Source: Planctomycetaceae bacterium (GTDB taxonomy: Bacteria > Planctomycetota > Planctomycetia > Planctomycetales > Planctomycetaceae). From it: a stretch of 33,373 nucleotides of DNA. Below the pieces are notes generated by a model. That model saw only the letters and a list, made by a program, of their open reading frames with translations. It was not told where the DNA came from and did no database searches. The stretch spans positions 1 to 33,373 of the forward strand of contig JALRDR010000028.1 of assembly GCA_023262145.1 (NCBI GenBank). Reading direction: 5' to 3'. Positions 19,072-28,076 of the stretch are shown here, piece after piece (the stretch's first letter is position 1; each line of letters starts with the position of its first letter). Made by a program: the position numbers and the translations under genes.

Positions 19072-19083
19072 TGCCCTGCTGTT

Positions 19084-22000
19084 CTAGCGTTTCATGAGCA
19101 TTTCATCGAGGTTCAGAATAACACTGGCCACGATGGTCATGGCTGCTGCGGAGTCGCCCTGCATTCCTTCCGGAAGCGCACCCAGTGGCTGCGTTGCCAG
19201 CTGCATGGCAGCTTCCGGGCTGTCGGCAAATTCCCCGAGAGAGTCCTGAAAGAGCTGCTGCAGCTGCTGCACTTCTGCTGCCGTTGCATCACGGCACAGT
19301 GCGGTTCGGAGAGCAAACCGGATCTGTTCTTCCAGCGTTTCGGAGGACTGCAGAATCCGACGTGCAAACGCCTGAGCCGCTTCCACGTATACTTCGTCAT
19401 TCATGGTGACCAGTGCCTGCAGCGGAGTATTTGTGCGATTGCGTTTGAGCGTACAGGTTTCGCGATTGGGTGAATCGAAGGTGGCCATTGAGGGGTAGGG
19501 GTTACTGCGGCGCCAGGTTGTATAAACAGCGCGGCGATAGCGGTCATCTCCGGAACTTGGCTGCCAGTCTGTTGAGCTTCCAAAAGCAGCAGACAGCCCC
19601 ATGCTTGGTCGCGGTGGGCGCACCGGTGGGCCATACATTTTTCTGCTCAGCAGACCAGCGACGCTGAGCGCCTGGTCACGAACCATCTCTGCCGTCAGAC
19701 GAACGCGGGGCCCGCGTGCAAGCCAGCGATTGGCCGGGTCAGCCTCAAGAAGTTCGGCTGTCACTACGGAGGACTGCTGGTAGGCGGATGAAGTCACCAG
19801 CAGTCGCAGCAGCGCGCGAGTGTTCCAGGCATTCTGAGTCAGCTCAATTGCCAGCCAGTCCAGCAGTTCCGGGTGTGACGGCAGTTCACCCTGCGATCCG
19901 AATTCTTCACTGGAGGCAACGATGCCAACTCCGAACAGATCCTCCCAGAATCGATTCGCTACGACTCGCGCAGTCAACGGGTTTGCCGGGTCCACAAGCC
20001 ATTTTGCGAGTGTGAGGCGGTTCAGTGGCTGATCAGCGGACGGCTGTGGAAATGCTGCCGGAAACCCGGCAGTTACTTCGTCACCGCGATCGAGATAGTT
20101 GCCGCGATACTGGAAAAAAGTCCTGCGGCTGTTTTCTGCAGCAAGTTCCTCCATGACCGGTACACTGGTTCCCGGTTTGATCCCATTCAGTTCCTGCTGT
20201 GCCGCCTGCAACTGCTGCCGTTCCTGCTTCAGTTCCGCTGCGGCAGACCGGCGATAGAAGTCTGCCAGTTGCCCCTGCTGATCATCGGTCCGCTGATCGT
20301 GGGGTGTCTGAATGACCTGCTGCATGGCCGCTGGCACACGGGCACGCGCAATGGCAGATGCAGAATCAGTGCCGCTGATGCGGAACTGACCCAGCACATG
20401 GTTTTCGTAGGGTGCCTGATGCTCAATCACCAGGCGCAGTATGGAATCTGCAGGCACGTCCTGCACCTGCTGCGGGACCAGAATGAGCTGGTGTGGCTGA
20501 TCCACCTGTCCACCCACAGCCCAGCCATTGTCTGCTTCGGTCTTACCGTCGAGGACTTCGGAGGCCGGGAATCCGTCCTGTTCCCAGTCCGCAGCAACAT
20601 CTGCAAAAGTGAGCGGGCGAATGCTGGAAGGAGAGTACTCCGCTGATGGTGAGGGAGCTTCAGTAACAGTCTGCTGCCAGATTTCCGAGCGTTGTTCGTC
20701 CAGCAGCTGAAGGCGGAAATTCACGAGCCTGGTGTGCAGGTTGTTGTCGGTCCGGTTGTGGATCACGATGCTGTCGATGGGATGAGCAGATCCAAGGTCG
20801 ACTTCCCACCACGGGTCTTTTGAGATGGCTGTGTGTGTCACTGAGCCGGCCTGAAAGTTGCCGTCTGTCCTGCCATCGATGGCCAGCTGTGGGGGACCGT
20901 TGAAGTCCGTTGAGCTTTGTGTTGCCGTACCAGCGGGAGCGATATTGGAGCCGGATGCAAGCACCTGCACCTCGGCGAGGGAAAGGATGCGATCGTCACC
21001 GGGGATATCAATACGAACATATCGCGCTTTGGGAGCGGCATTTCCCGGTGGAATCAGCATCGCCCGCAACTCAGAAATTACAAAATTACCGCCACCGTGT
21101 CCGGCGCCATTGCCGGGCAGATCTGTGGATGGCAGCGTTTCAATCTGCAGGGCGGCAGGCAGAGCGCTGCCATTCGGCCCACGCGGGAAATCAGACAGGG
21201 GCAGGTCGAGGGTCAGCGTGTCCTTTGCAGCCGGTTCAGCGGTTCGCAGGATGCCGTCCTGCCCGATCTGCAGCGGTTTTTGTGATGCTCTGACGGCCGT
21301 GGCTGGAGTGACGGAAGTCCATGCCATGGGCAGCAGGAGTTGTTCTTCCCATAATTTCTGTGACGCGGCCAGTTCTGCGGTAGGTGTACTGAGCAGCAGG
21401 TCCAGCTGTTCGACCTGCTGTTGCAGTTCGCTTTTCCGCTGTTCCTCATCCGGGGTGAAGAGTGACAGAATCGGTTCTTCGTTGCGTCGGTCCGCATCAG
21501 CTGTGTTGTTCAGCAGAGCAAACAGCTGGAAGTATTCCTGCTGTGTAATGGCGTCGTACTTATGACTGTGGCATTGAGCGCAGGCAATGGTGGTTCCCAT
21601 CCATACGGCCATGGTCGTGTTGACACGATCAACAATAGCCGCATTGCGGAATTCCTCGTCCTGGGTTCCACCTTCATTATTGGTCATTGTATTGCGATGG
21701 AAGGCGGTGGCGATCAGCTGATCATTGGTGGGATTCGGGAGCAGATCTCCGGCCAGCTGTTCAACAGTGAATTGCGCAAAGCTCATGTCACTGTTCAGGG
21801 CTCGGATGACCCAGTCGCGGTATGCCCAGATGGTTCTTGCCGGGTCGTCCGCATAGCCAGCAGAGTCTGCATAGCGAGCGAGGTCGAGCCAGCGGCGTCC
21901 CCAGTGTTCACCGTACTCCGGTTTTTGCAGCAGATGATCAACAAGCCGGGACCAGTTGTCGGCGTGATTCTGCTGCAGCAGGGGCAGCCAGTGTTCCAGT

Positions 22001-22593
22001 TCAGCGGTAGTGGGGGGCAATCCAGTCAGATCGAGGAACACGCGTCGGATGAGCGTTTCCGGGGCCGCCTGAGCAGATGGCTGGAGTCCGCGCTGCTGCA
22101 TACTGTGCAACAGAAACTGATCCACCGGATTGGCTGGCCAGTCAGCGTGTGGCCCGGAGGGCGTTGGGGGTTGCGGGCGCTGAGGAGCTGCCCACGACCA
22201 GTGAGTTGCGTAGTCAGCCCCCTGCTGAATCCAGCGTCGGAACAGATCGATTTCTTCCGCTGTCAGGGGCGCGCTGAATTCCGGAGGCGGCATGCGGATA
22301 TCGGGATCGGCAGATGTCAGTCGAGCAATCAGAGTGCTGTTTTGCGGGTCGCCCGGAACTACTGCGGTGTCACCGGATTCGCGGGGCGTCGTTGCCGATT
22401 CGCGGAGATCCAGTTGCAGACCAGCCTCACGCTGGCCTTCGTCAGGTCCATGGCAGGCCAGACATCGATTCGACAGCAGCGGGCGAATCTGTTTGTTGAA
22501 GTCAACGCTTTGCGCCTGCAGATCTGAAGGCAGAAAGTTCAGCACATTGACAAGGCTGATGCTCAGATACAGGAGACGGGCCGTCAGTTGCAT
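19084..22593 (-). CDS. PSCyt1/DUF1549/DUF1553 planctomycete cytochrome-type protein with F5/8 type C-like insert
   Basis: CLACHGPDEGQREAGLQLD, IACAQCHSHKYDAITQQEYFQLFALLNNT, RTIWAYRDWVIRALNSDMSFAQFTVEQLAGDLL, NPLTARVVANRFWEDLFGVGIV..., RETCTLKRNRTNTPLQALVTMND. Discoidin-like NIAPAGTATQSSTDFNGPPQLAIDGRTDGNF...PWWEVDLGSAHPIDSIVIHNRTD. Confidence 0.95.
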   Translation of the reverse strand: MQLTARLLYLSISLVNVLNFLPSDLQAQSVDFNKQIRPLLSNRCLACHGPDEGQREAGLQLDLRESATTPRESGDTAVVPGDPQNSTLIARLTSADPDIRMPPPEFSAPLTAEEIDLFRRWIQQGADYATHWSWAAPQRPQPPTPSGPHADWPANPVDQFLLHSMQQRGLQPSAQAAPETLIRRVFLDLTGLPPTTAELEHWLPLLQQNHADNWSRLVDHLLQKPEYGEHWGRRWLDLARYADSAGYADDPARTIWAYRDWVIRALNSDMSFAQFTVEQLAGDLLPNPTNDQLIATAFHRNTMTNNEGGTQDEEFRNAAIVDRVNTTMAVWMGTTIACAQCHSHKYDAITQQEYFQLFALLNNTADADRRNEEPILSLFTPDEEQRKSELQQQVEQLDLLLSTPTAELAASQKLWEEQLLLPMAWTSVTPATAVRASQKPLQIGQDGILRTAEPAAKDTLTLDLPLSDFPRGPNGSALPAALQIETLPSTDLPGNGAGHGGGNFVISELRAMLIPPGNAAPKARYVRIDIPGDDRILSLAEVQVLASGSNIAPAGTATQSSTDFNGPPQLAIDGRTDGNFQAGSVTHTAISKDPWWEVDLGSAHPIDSIVIHNRTDNNLHTRLVNFRLQLLDEQRSEIWQQTVTEAPSPSAEYSPSSIRPLTFADVAADWEQDGFPASEVLDGKTEADNGWAVGGQVDQPHQLILVPQQVQDVPADSILRLVIEHQAPYENHVLGQFRISGTDSASAIARARVPAAMQQVIQTPHDQRTDDQQGQLADFYRRSAAAELKQERQQLQAAQQELNGIKPGTSVPVMEELAAENSRRTFFQYRGNYLDRGDEVTAGFPAAFPQPSADQPLNRLTLAKWLVDPANPLTARVVANRFWEDLFGVGIVASSEEFGSQGELPSHPELLDWLAIELTQNAWNTRALLRLLVTSSAYQQSSVVTAELLEADPANRWLARGPRVRLTAEMVRDQALSVAGLLSRKMYGPPVRPPRPSMGLSAAFGSSTDWQPSSGDDRYRRAVYTTWRRSNPYPSMATFDSPNRETCTLKRNRTNTPLQALVTMNDEVYVEAAQAFARRILQSSETLEEQIRFALRTALCRDATAAEVQQLQQLFQDSLGEFADSPEAAMQLATQPLGALPEGMQGDSAAAMTIVASVILNLDEMLMKR

Positions 22594-22831
22594 AGCAGCA
22601 CCCAGAGTGATTCAGGCAGGAGTCTGGCGGCAGAAGATCCTGCCGCCGAAGCAACACTGATTATATCGCGCAAGCGGTCATCCTTCACGCCGCTTTTCCT
22701 GCAGATGCGGCTGTCGTGAGGGGAAATCAGTATCGAGGGCAGGAACCAGATCAGGCAATCTGCGCTGCGACTCGGTTTGAGCAGTGATTTTGTTAGGATC
22801 CGACGTGCGAATCAGGAAGGCTGCATCATTT

Positions 22832-22867
22832 CCGGAGGGACCCCTGATCCCGGAGGTGCCCCTGATT
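22832..22867 (+). repeat. Two tandem 18 bp units upstream of the M24 peptidase start
   Basis: CCGGAGGGACCCCTGATC (22832-22849) then CCGGAGGTGCCCCTGATT (22850-22867), 15/18 identical. Confidence 0.7.
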
Positions 22868-22912
22868 CTGCAGAAGCGTTCAGGGACCAGGTTCAGAAAT
22901 CAGGATACAGCG

Positions 22913-24073
22913 ATGCTTACGGAAGCAGGTTGCCGGGCCAGACAGCAGCGACTCTGGCAGCGAATACCCGAGGAGATTGAGTGGTTGCTGGTGGGTGACC
23001 CTCGACATATTCAGTATCTCAGCGGTTTTCGAATTAACCCGATCAGTTTTTCTGCCGCAGAACAGGCTCTGCTCCTGCTTACACGCGCTGGTCAGACCGT
23101 TCTGCTGGCCGACAACTTCGTGCGGCGAACTGCCACGGAATCTGTATTTGTTTCCGATGAGATCATTGTCCCGTGGTACACCCATCGTCAGTCGGTAAGC
23201 AGTCGACCGGAGGCACTGAATCAGGCGCTGCAGGAAGCGCGGAAATACTGGGGTGGCCGCGCCGGCCTGATTGAACCCGAGGGAATCTCAGAATTGTCAG
23301 CGGCAACCGTGGCTGAGGATGCTGCATGGCAGTTTGCCGACGACGAGGAATCTGAGCCGCAGACTCTGGGGGATGTGATCCGGAATCTGCGACGCAGCAA
23401 GGATGAGGACGAGCTGGATCTGCTGCGTCGCTGCATGCGTGCCTGTGAAGCGGGGCATCGCCGAGCCCTCGAATTCATTGCTCCGGGGGTCAGCGAACTG
23501 CAGATTTACCTGGAAGTTCAGCGGGCCGCACAGCAGGAGGCAGGCATTCCCTGTGTCGTCTACGGAGACTTCCGGGCGACTCATTCGCACCTGCATAAGG
23601 CCGGCGGGCAGCCCACCGACTACGTGCTGCGTGACGGCGATCTGTTCATCCTCGATTACTCGGTCGTAATTCACGGTTATCGCAGTGACTTCACCAATAC
23701 GATTGCCGCCGGCGCGGCTTCGGCTGCAGCAGTGGAGCAGTATGCGGCCTGCCAGCGAGCGCTGCAGGCGGCAGAGCAATTACTCTGCGACGGACAGCCG
23801 TGCGACGAAATCTGGATGGCTGCCTCGGAACAGCTGGAAGACGCAGGTTACGGACAACTGGCTCATCATGCCGGACATGGGCTGGGACAGGAACATCCGG
23901 AGCCACCAATCCTTGTTCGGGAAAGCACGGACGAACTGATGGCTGGCGATGTCATCACTCTGGAGCCGGGTTGTTACATTGAGGGCACCGGTGGCATACG
24001 CATCGAGCACAATTATCTGATTGAAGCGGAAGGCTGTCAGCGTCTGAGCAACCATGAACTGCGGCTCAGGTGA
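22913..24073 (+). CDS. M24-family metallopeptidase (Xaa-Pro aminopeptidase-like)
   Basis: LFILDYSVVIHGYRSDFTNT, HHAGHGLGQEHPEPPIL, DVITLEPGCYIEGTGGIRIEHNYLI: metal ligands D, D, H, E, E all present. ORF open from GTG 22784. Confidence 0.93.
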   Translation: MLTEAGCRARQQRLWQRIPEEIEWLLVGDPRHIQYLSGFRINPISFSAAEQALLLLTRAGQTVLLADNFVRRTATESVFVSDEIIVPWYTHRQSVSSRPEALNQALQEARKYWGGRAGLIEPEGISELSAATVAEDAAWQFADDEESEPQTLGDVIRNLRRSKDEDELDLLRRCMRACEAGHRRALEFIAPGVSELQIYLEVQRAAQQEAGIPCVVYGDFRATHSHLHKAGGQPTDYVLRDGDLFILDYSVVIHGYRSDFTNTIAAGAASAAAVEQYAACQRALQAAEQLLCDGQPCDEIWMAASEQLEDAGYGQLAHHAGHGLGQEHPEPPILVRESTDELMAGDVITLEPGCYIEGTGGIRIEHNYLIEAEGCQRLSNHELRLR

Positions 24074-25376
24074 GCAGACCGGAAAGCTGTGTGAAGGAAG
24101 TCTGAGCGGGGATCGGGAACAAGGGAATCCCGCCGTCGGGACCGGTTTGTGTGGTCAGTGCAACAGGAAGCAGGCGCTGGCAGGTTGACTGGCTGCTGAA
24201 TACACGAATGCTCAGCCCTTTCGCCGATTCGTCCAGCAGAGGTCGTGCAGTCCACTGGAATGGGTTCCTGCGAATGGCGCACAACGCCTCCTGCCAGTCC
24301 AGCGGATGTGCTTCTTTGCCGTTAAGCGGACGACGCGGATGGGCTGGATCATTGGTGCGAATCAGATAGCTGTCGGAATGATTGAGCAGATGCTGGAACT
24401 GGGAGCGATCCGTCAGATCCAGAGACTCAGCACTTTCCAGCAGTGGCGTTTCGCCAAGCAGGGAGCGGACCATTTCCGGCACGAGGCGTCCGAAATGCCG
24501 CTGCTCCGCCAGACCTGATCCGGGCGGGCTGAGCAATTGCACCGCCCCGGTATTCCAGCCTCGAATCAATCCCGGAACCCCCAGCAGAGAATCTGCGCGG
24601 AGGCAGTTGGGGTCCAGGCAGTCATCTTCAATCCGCCGAATTACAGTGGAAATCCGGGTACTGGGTCCGCCTGAATTCATACGACCAATGCGATACAACG
24701 TCCCTCGATCAAAGGCAAGGTCACGTCCGTTGACGACGGGAATCTGCAGGCAATCTGCCAGAAACTGACTCGCAGACCACGTTCGTCCGCTGCAGCCGGA
24801 ATCCAGCAGCACGGTTTCCTGGCGACGCTGCGGCAGACCAGTCCGGTCCGGGAACAGGTGGTGTCGAACCCACGCTGCTGCTGATGTCTGCGGCTGCAGC
24901 AATTCGAGCCCGTTGGGAAGACTGCAGGACTGATCGAGGACAGTGATGCTGCCGTGTGGATCAATCCGCAGATCGGTGCTGGCAAACCACGACCAGTGTT
25001 GTCTGGCAGAAGTTTCCCCCTGCAGCGGCTGCAGTTTCCTGCAGAGTTCTGCACCCGCTGCACCAGATGTCAGGCGCTGCAGGCGTAGCGGAAGAGACTG
25101 TCCGGACAGTAGCCGATCAAGACAGATCGAAACGGCATGGAATCGTTGCAGCAGCCCGGCGGAGATCCTGCCATGGATATCAGCCGGCTGGATTTCAGGC
25201 ACAGTCTGAAAACGGCGGATGGTATGTGGAAAATAATCGGCAATTGCCGCTGCCGCGGAAAAAACAGGCTGAGCACTGCGGCACTTTTGAGCAGGTGCAG
25301 CGGCAGACGATGCGGAAACAGGTTCGGGAGCGTGGTGTAACACAGCAAAAACTCGAAGTAAGCCGCAGTTATTCAC
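24066..25376 (-). CDS. Divergent circularly permuted type 2 ATP-grasp (DUF404/DUF407-like) protein, possibly pseudoenzyme
   Basis: IPVVNGRDLAFDRGTLYRIGRM..STVIRRIEDDCLDPNCLRADSLLGVPGLIRGWNTGAVQLLSPPGSGLAEQRHFGRLVPEMVRSLLGETPLLES resembles the family core (GRDL..; YRRVDDDFLDP..; DSxLGVPGL...; NAxGxGxADDK; VPEMIRxYLGEEPxL). GTG start. Confidence 0.7.
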   Translation of the reverse strand: MNNCGLLRVFAVLHHAPEPVSASSAAAPAQKCRSAQPVFSAAAAIADYFPHTIRRFQTVPEIQPADIHGRISAGLLQRFHAVSICLDRLLSGQSLPLRLQRLTSGAAGAELCRKLQPLQGETSARQHWSWFASTDLRIDPHGSITVLDQSCSLPNGLELLQPQTSAAAWVRHHLFPDRTGLPQRRQETVLLDSGCSGRTWSASQFLADCLQIPVVNGRDLAFDRGTLYRIGRMNSGGPSTRISTVIRRIEDDCLDPNCLRADSLLGVPGLIRGWNTGAVQLLSPPGSGLAEQRHFGRLVPEMVRSLLGETPLLESAESLDLTDRSQFQHLLNHSDSYLIRTNDPAHPRRPLNGKEAHPLDWQEALCAIRRNPFQWTARPLLDESAKGLSIRVFSSQSTCQRLLPVALTTQTGPDGGIPLFPIPAQTSFTQLSGLLT

Positions 25377-25465
25377 GGAATCTGTACGGGGAGAGAACTA
25401 AACTTCGGGACACGAACGGCAAACACCGTGCCAGACCGCAACAAGTTCTTTCCAGACCGTAGCGG

Positions 25466-26986
25466 ATGTCGGGTACAGACCTGCTCAGACCCCCGCAGAG
25501 TCACGCCGGACTGATGTGTTGTCCGAGTCCGGATGTTGTGGAGAAGCGACCGTTGGACAAACAGGCGGAATCCCGGGAAATCACAACAGGCCGACCTGAT
25601 TCGGCGTCTGCCGGGCTGTTCCGCGCTGTGACACACCGTCTGGGGCTGAGCAAAGCCGTCGCATACTCCGTGCTGCTTCGCGTCTGGCAGTTACTCACCG
25701 GTCCGATCACGAGCTTTTATTTTCTGGTGCAGTTCTTCAGTCCGGCTGCGCGGGATTACTACTTTGCATTCAGCAGTATGCTGGGTGTGCAGGTTTTTCT
25801 GGAGCTGGGTCTGCACGTAGTGATCATTAATGTGACTAGCCACGAATGGTCGCAGCTGAAGTGGGAAGATGGTCGGTTGACCGGCGATGTGCAGGCCTTA
25901 TCACGTTTGTCAGAGCTGCGTCGTCTTACTGATCGCTGGTATGCCGCTGCCGCAGTTCTGTTCCTGTTGGCCGTTTCGTTTGCTGGCTATCAGTTTTTTG
26001 ACAGCAGTGCCGGGGCCGGGGATTTGTCGGACGCGGGTCGTGCGGCAGTGGACTGGCAGGGCCCATGGCTGATTCTGACAGTGCTGACGTCTGTCCAGTT
26101 GTGCCTGCTTTCGAGGACATCCATTCTGGAAGGCTGCAATCACGTTGAGTCGATTACTCGCGTGCGTTTCTGGCAGGCGCTGGCCGGTACCGCATCGGTC
26201 TGGCTGCTGATGGCGCTGGGGCTGCAATTGTGGGCTCTGGCGGCTTCTGCAGCAGTACGCCTGACGGGAGATCTGTACCTGGTATACGGTAGTTTTGGAT
26301 CATTTTTCAGGCAGCTGAGCAAAGTCAACGCAACGGATTCGCTCAGCTGGAAAGACGAAGTGCTGCCGCTGCAGTGGCGAATCGCGGTACAGTCAGTGTT
26401 CTCCTGGCTGGCGCTGCAGATGCCGATCCTGTATGTGTTCAGGGAACTGCCTGCCGGCGATGCTTCGCGGCTGGGCCTGACGTGGTCACTGCTGACAGCC
26501 GGACAGGGGGCAGCGATGGCATGGGTTGAAACACGACGTCCGGTGTTCGGAATTCTGATCGCCGCGCGCAGATATGCCGCACTGGACCGTTTGTTCATTC
26601 GGCTGACAACAATTTCCAGTCTGCTCATGGCAGCGCTGGGTGGAGCGTTACTGCTGCTGATTTTACTCATCGGTCAGCAGACGGGAGCATTATTCCAGAA
26701 GTTGTCAGACAGTCTGTTGCCGCTTCCGTCGGCTGGCCTGCTGGCGCTGGGATTTGTAATTGTGCATCCGGCCCTGTGTTCCGGGCAGTATGTTCGTGCT
26801 CACAAGCGGGATCCGTATCTGTTCGCCGCGTCGTTCTCCAGTCTTTGCTGTGCCGTTTTGCAGGTGGCGTCCGGCCGGCAGTGGGGCACCGCCGGGGTTG
26901 CGCTGGGATATTGCCTTGCCGTTTGCCTTGTGCAGACACCGCTGCTGTTAAGGATCTGGTGGAGGTGTCGACGTGAGTGGCACTGA
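25466..26986 (+). CDS. Polytopic membrane protein, polysaccharide flippase/Wzx-like
   Basis: 506 aa with about 12 hydrophobic segments, first gene of a three-gene unit with a methyltransferase and a glycosyltransferase; 14 bp overlap with the next gene. Confidence 0.65.
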   Translation: MSGTDLLRPPQSHAGLMCCPSPDVVEKRPLDKQAESREITTGRPDSASAGLFRAVTHRLGLSKAVAYSVLLRVWQLLTGPITSFYFLVQFFSPAARDYYFAFSSMLGVQVFLELGLHVVIINVTSHEWSQLKWEDGRLTGDVQALSRLSELRRLTDRWYAAAAVLFLLAVSFAGYQFFDSSAGAGDLSDAGRAAVDWQGPWLILTVLTSVQLCLLSRTSILEGCNHVESITRVRFWQALAGTASVWLLMALGLQLWALAASAAVRLTGDLYLVYGSFGSFFRQLSKVNATDSLSWKDEVLPLQWRIAVQSVFSWLALQMPILYVFRELPAGDASRLGLTWSLLTAGQGAAMAWVETRRPVFGILIAARRYAALDRLFIRLTTISSLLMAALGGALLLLILLIGQQTGALFQKLSDSLLPLPSAGLLALGFVIVHPALCSGQYVRAHKRDPYLFAASFSSLCCAVLQVASGRQWGTAGVALGYCLAVCLVQTPLLLRIWWRCRREWH

Positions 26987-28070
26987 TACGACAGATTCCG
27001 TGAACTGGATGCGGATGCAACCGGTGCCCTGCCCTGTCTGCGGCGATGAACGGTCGCGCCCGTATCTTCGGGGACGCGACGAACGTTGCGGAATGCCTGG
27101 CGAATTCCTCATCGTCAGCTGTCGTTCCTGTCAGCATCTGTTCATGAATCCTGCGCCGCTGGATGATGATCTGCTGCGATGTTATCCGGACGACTATGCT
27201 CCGCATCAGCCACTTGTTGCAGAAGCAGATGCGGGACCTGCAGCCTCAACTGCTGCTGCAGGTGCTGCATTGGTTCCGTGGTATCTGCGTTACCTGCCGT
27301 TGCGATCGATTCCCGGTCTGCGGCGACTCTACGGCTGGCTTACGGACGACAGAACGCAGCCAGTGTTGCCGGTACCGGCAGGCATTACCGGGTTAGCGCG
27401 GGCGCTGGAGATCGGATGTTCGACCGGCAGATACCTTGCAAAGCTGAGAGAAGCCGGCTGGCAGGTAAGCGGTGTGGAACTGGTGGAGCGACCTGCGCAG
27501 CAGGCTGCCGCCGCAGGATTTGATGTGCAGTGTGGAACTCTGGAACAGGCGGGATTTGCGGCTGAGAGTTTCGATCTGGTTGCTGCGTGGATGGTACTGG
27601 AACATGTTCCCCGTCCTCTGGAGACACTGCTTGAAGTGCAGCGCGTGCTGCGTCCGGGTGGGCAGGTGCTGCTGGGGGTGCCAAATGCGGGATGCTGGCA
27701 GCGCGTGGTATTTGGAAGCAGCTGGTACTGCCTGGATCTGCCGCGTCATCTGCAGCATTTTCGCGGCGAAAGTCTGCGCCGGCTTGCAGCAGCAGCGGGT
27801 CTGGAGGTTGTATCGATCCGACATCATCGACTGCTGGCTGGGCTGGCGGGAAGTGTGGGGATTGTGATTCGTCGTGTTTGTGGCGAAAGTCGACTGACAC
27901 GCTGGCTGCGATTGTATCCGGAACGGCCGCGGCTGTGGTTTCAGCTGGCCACAGCTCCAGTGGCGATTCTGCTGAGTCTGCTTGGCCAGGGCGAAGGTCT
28001 GACGGTCTGTTTCCGCAAACCGGCGACGGACTTCACGACTGCCGCGGATGCTCACCGAAAGTCAGGATGA
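26973..28070 (+). CDS. Class I SAM-dependent methyltransferase with N-terminal zinc-ribbon-like motif
   Basis: CPVCGDERSRPYL...VSCRSCQHLFMNPAP; ALEIGCSTGRYLAKLREAGWQVSGVELVERPAQQAAAAGFDV...FDLVAAWMVLEHVPRPLETLLEVQRVLRPGGQVLLGVPN. GTG start. Confidence 0.92.
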   Translation: MSGTDTTDSVNWMRMQPVPCPVCGDERSRPYLRGRDERCGMPGEFLIVSCRSCQHLFMNPAPLDDDLLRCYPDDYAPHQPLVAEADAGPAASTAAAGAALVPWYLRYLPLRSIPGLRRLYGWLTDDRTQPVLPVPAGITGLARALEIGCSTGRYLAKLREAGWQVSGVELVERPAQQAAAAGFDVQCGTLEQAGFAAESFDLVAAWMVLEHVPRPLETLLEVQRVLRPGGQVLLGVPNAGCWQRVVFGSSWYCLDLPRHLQHFRGESLRRLAAAAGLEVVSIRHHRLLAGLAGSVGIVIRRVCGESRLTRWLRLYPERPRLWFQLATAPVAILLSLLGQGEGLTVCFRKPATDFTTAADAHRKSG

Positions 28071-28076
28071 ACTGCG

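Noticed and set aside
21562-22527. 321 aa plus-strand ORF
   Set aside because: Antisense to the DUF1549 region of the 19084..22593 CDS; no domain-like motifs.
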